This document shows positions 63,804-64,000 of a stretch of 64,000 bases of DNA, piece after piece. Both the position numbers and the translations under genes were made by a program. Source of the DNA: Lycocorax pyrrhopterus obiensis (lineage: Eukaryota > Chordata > Aves > Passeriformes > Paradisaeidae); contig JACSVZ010000011.1 in assembly GCA_014706295.1 (NCBI GenBank), positions 4,032,663 through 4,096,662 of the forward strand, read 5' to 3'. The first letter of the stretch is position 1, and the number at the start of each line of letters is the position of its first letter. The notes beneath the pieces are model-generated. The model made no database searches and had not been told where the DNA came from. It saw only the letters and a list, made by a program, of their open reading frames with translations.

Positions 63804-63922
63804 AGGCTGGAAAAGACCTTTGAGATCACCGAGTCCAACCATTCCCCCAGCACTGCCAAGCCCAGCATTGACCCGTATCCCCACGTGCCACAACTCCAGG
63901 GTGTTTAAATCCCTCTGTAATA
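63804..63922 (-). mobile_element. CR1 LINE 3' end, antisense, short
   Basis: The plus strand reads GGCTGGAAAAGACCTTTGAG, ATCACCGAGTCCAACCAT, CCCAGCACTGCCAAGCCCAG and then CCCCACGTGCCACA, which is the reverse complement of a well-known CR1 3' end subtype (different from the two copies at 31.8 and 37.7 kb). The tandem tail on its left is lost or decayed, and it is 5'-truncated at about 63922. It is non-coding. Confidence 0.85.
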
Positions 63923-64000
63923 AATAACTACGCCTAATTAAAAATAAAACAAATATAAAATTTATTCGTGTCCGAGAGTTCAAACACGCAATGCCACGAA

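Noticed and set aside
1..64000. Bacterial or phage systems, CRISPR arrays, defence islands
   Set aside because: The DNA is vertebrate in character (CR1, SINE, LTRs, CpG depletion); no regularly spaced repeats or gene-dense segments exist.

Overview
This window looks like passerine bird nuclear DNA, either a gene desert or the inside of a very long intron. It has moderately AT-rich single-copy sequence, several CR1 LINE fragments ending in the avian ATTCTGTG-type tail, three avian endogenous-retrovirus long terminal repeats (LTRs), and one tRNA-Ile-headed, CR1-tailed SINE of the kind known from songbirds (TguSINE1-like). I found no complete protein-coding gene, no rRNA or tRNA gene, no CRISPR array and no bacterial-style operon. 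The open frames are short (none above about 190 codons). The longest ones either lie across GC-rich CR1 copies or have no recognisable product.

Layout. Positions 1-4848 are unique. A decayed sense-strand CR1 reverse-transcriptase piece lies at 4849-5290. Positions 5291-24850 are almost free of recognisable repeats, apart from a 20/18-bp minisatellite (7511-7596), a compound pentanucleotide microsatellite (9049-9192) and tiny simple repeats; this part also holds one weak exon-like segment (13279-13373) and a sharp CpG cluster (16245-16283). An LTR-like segment sits near 24850-25185. Two CR1 3' ends lie in opposite orientation at 31841-32152 (minus) and 37577-38034 (plus) and share a perfect 246-bp inverted repeat. 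A third CR1 piece, on the minus strand and internally deleted, lies at 41148-41533. From 41534 to 57898 I see only single-copy DNA with homeodomain-type motif clusters.

The last 6.1 kb differ in character. They hold complementary CCAAA and TTTGG simple repeats (57902-58190), the SINE (59305-59460), a complete-looking LTR with octamer, TATA box and AATAAA (59909-60244), a coding-like but frame-broken minus-strand fragment directly abutting that LTR (60246-60478), a minus-strand solo LTR that seems to have lost its promoter part (61837-62349), and a CR1 3' end (63804-63922).

The strongest unusual observations are the perfect 246-bp inverted repeat inside otherwise diverged CR1 copies, which suggests gene conversion, and the coding-like fragment at 60.2-60.5 kb with 27 of 29 codons ending in G or C. 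Family assignments come from memory of avian repeats, not from a database search.
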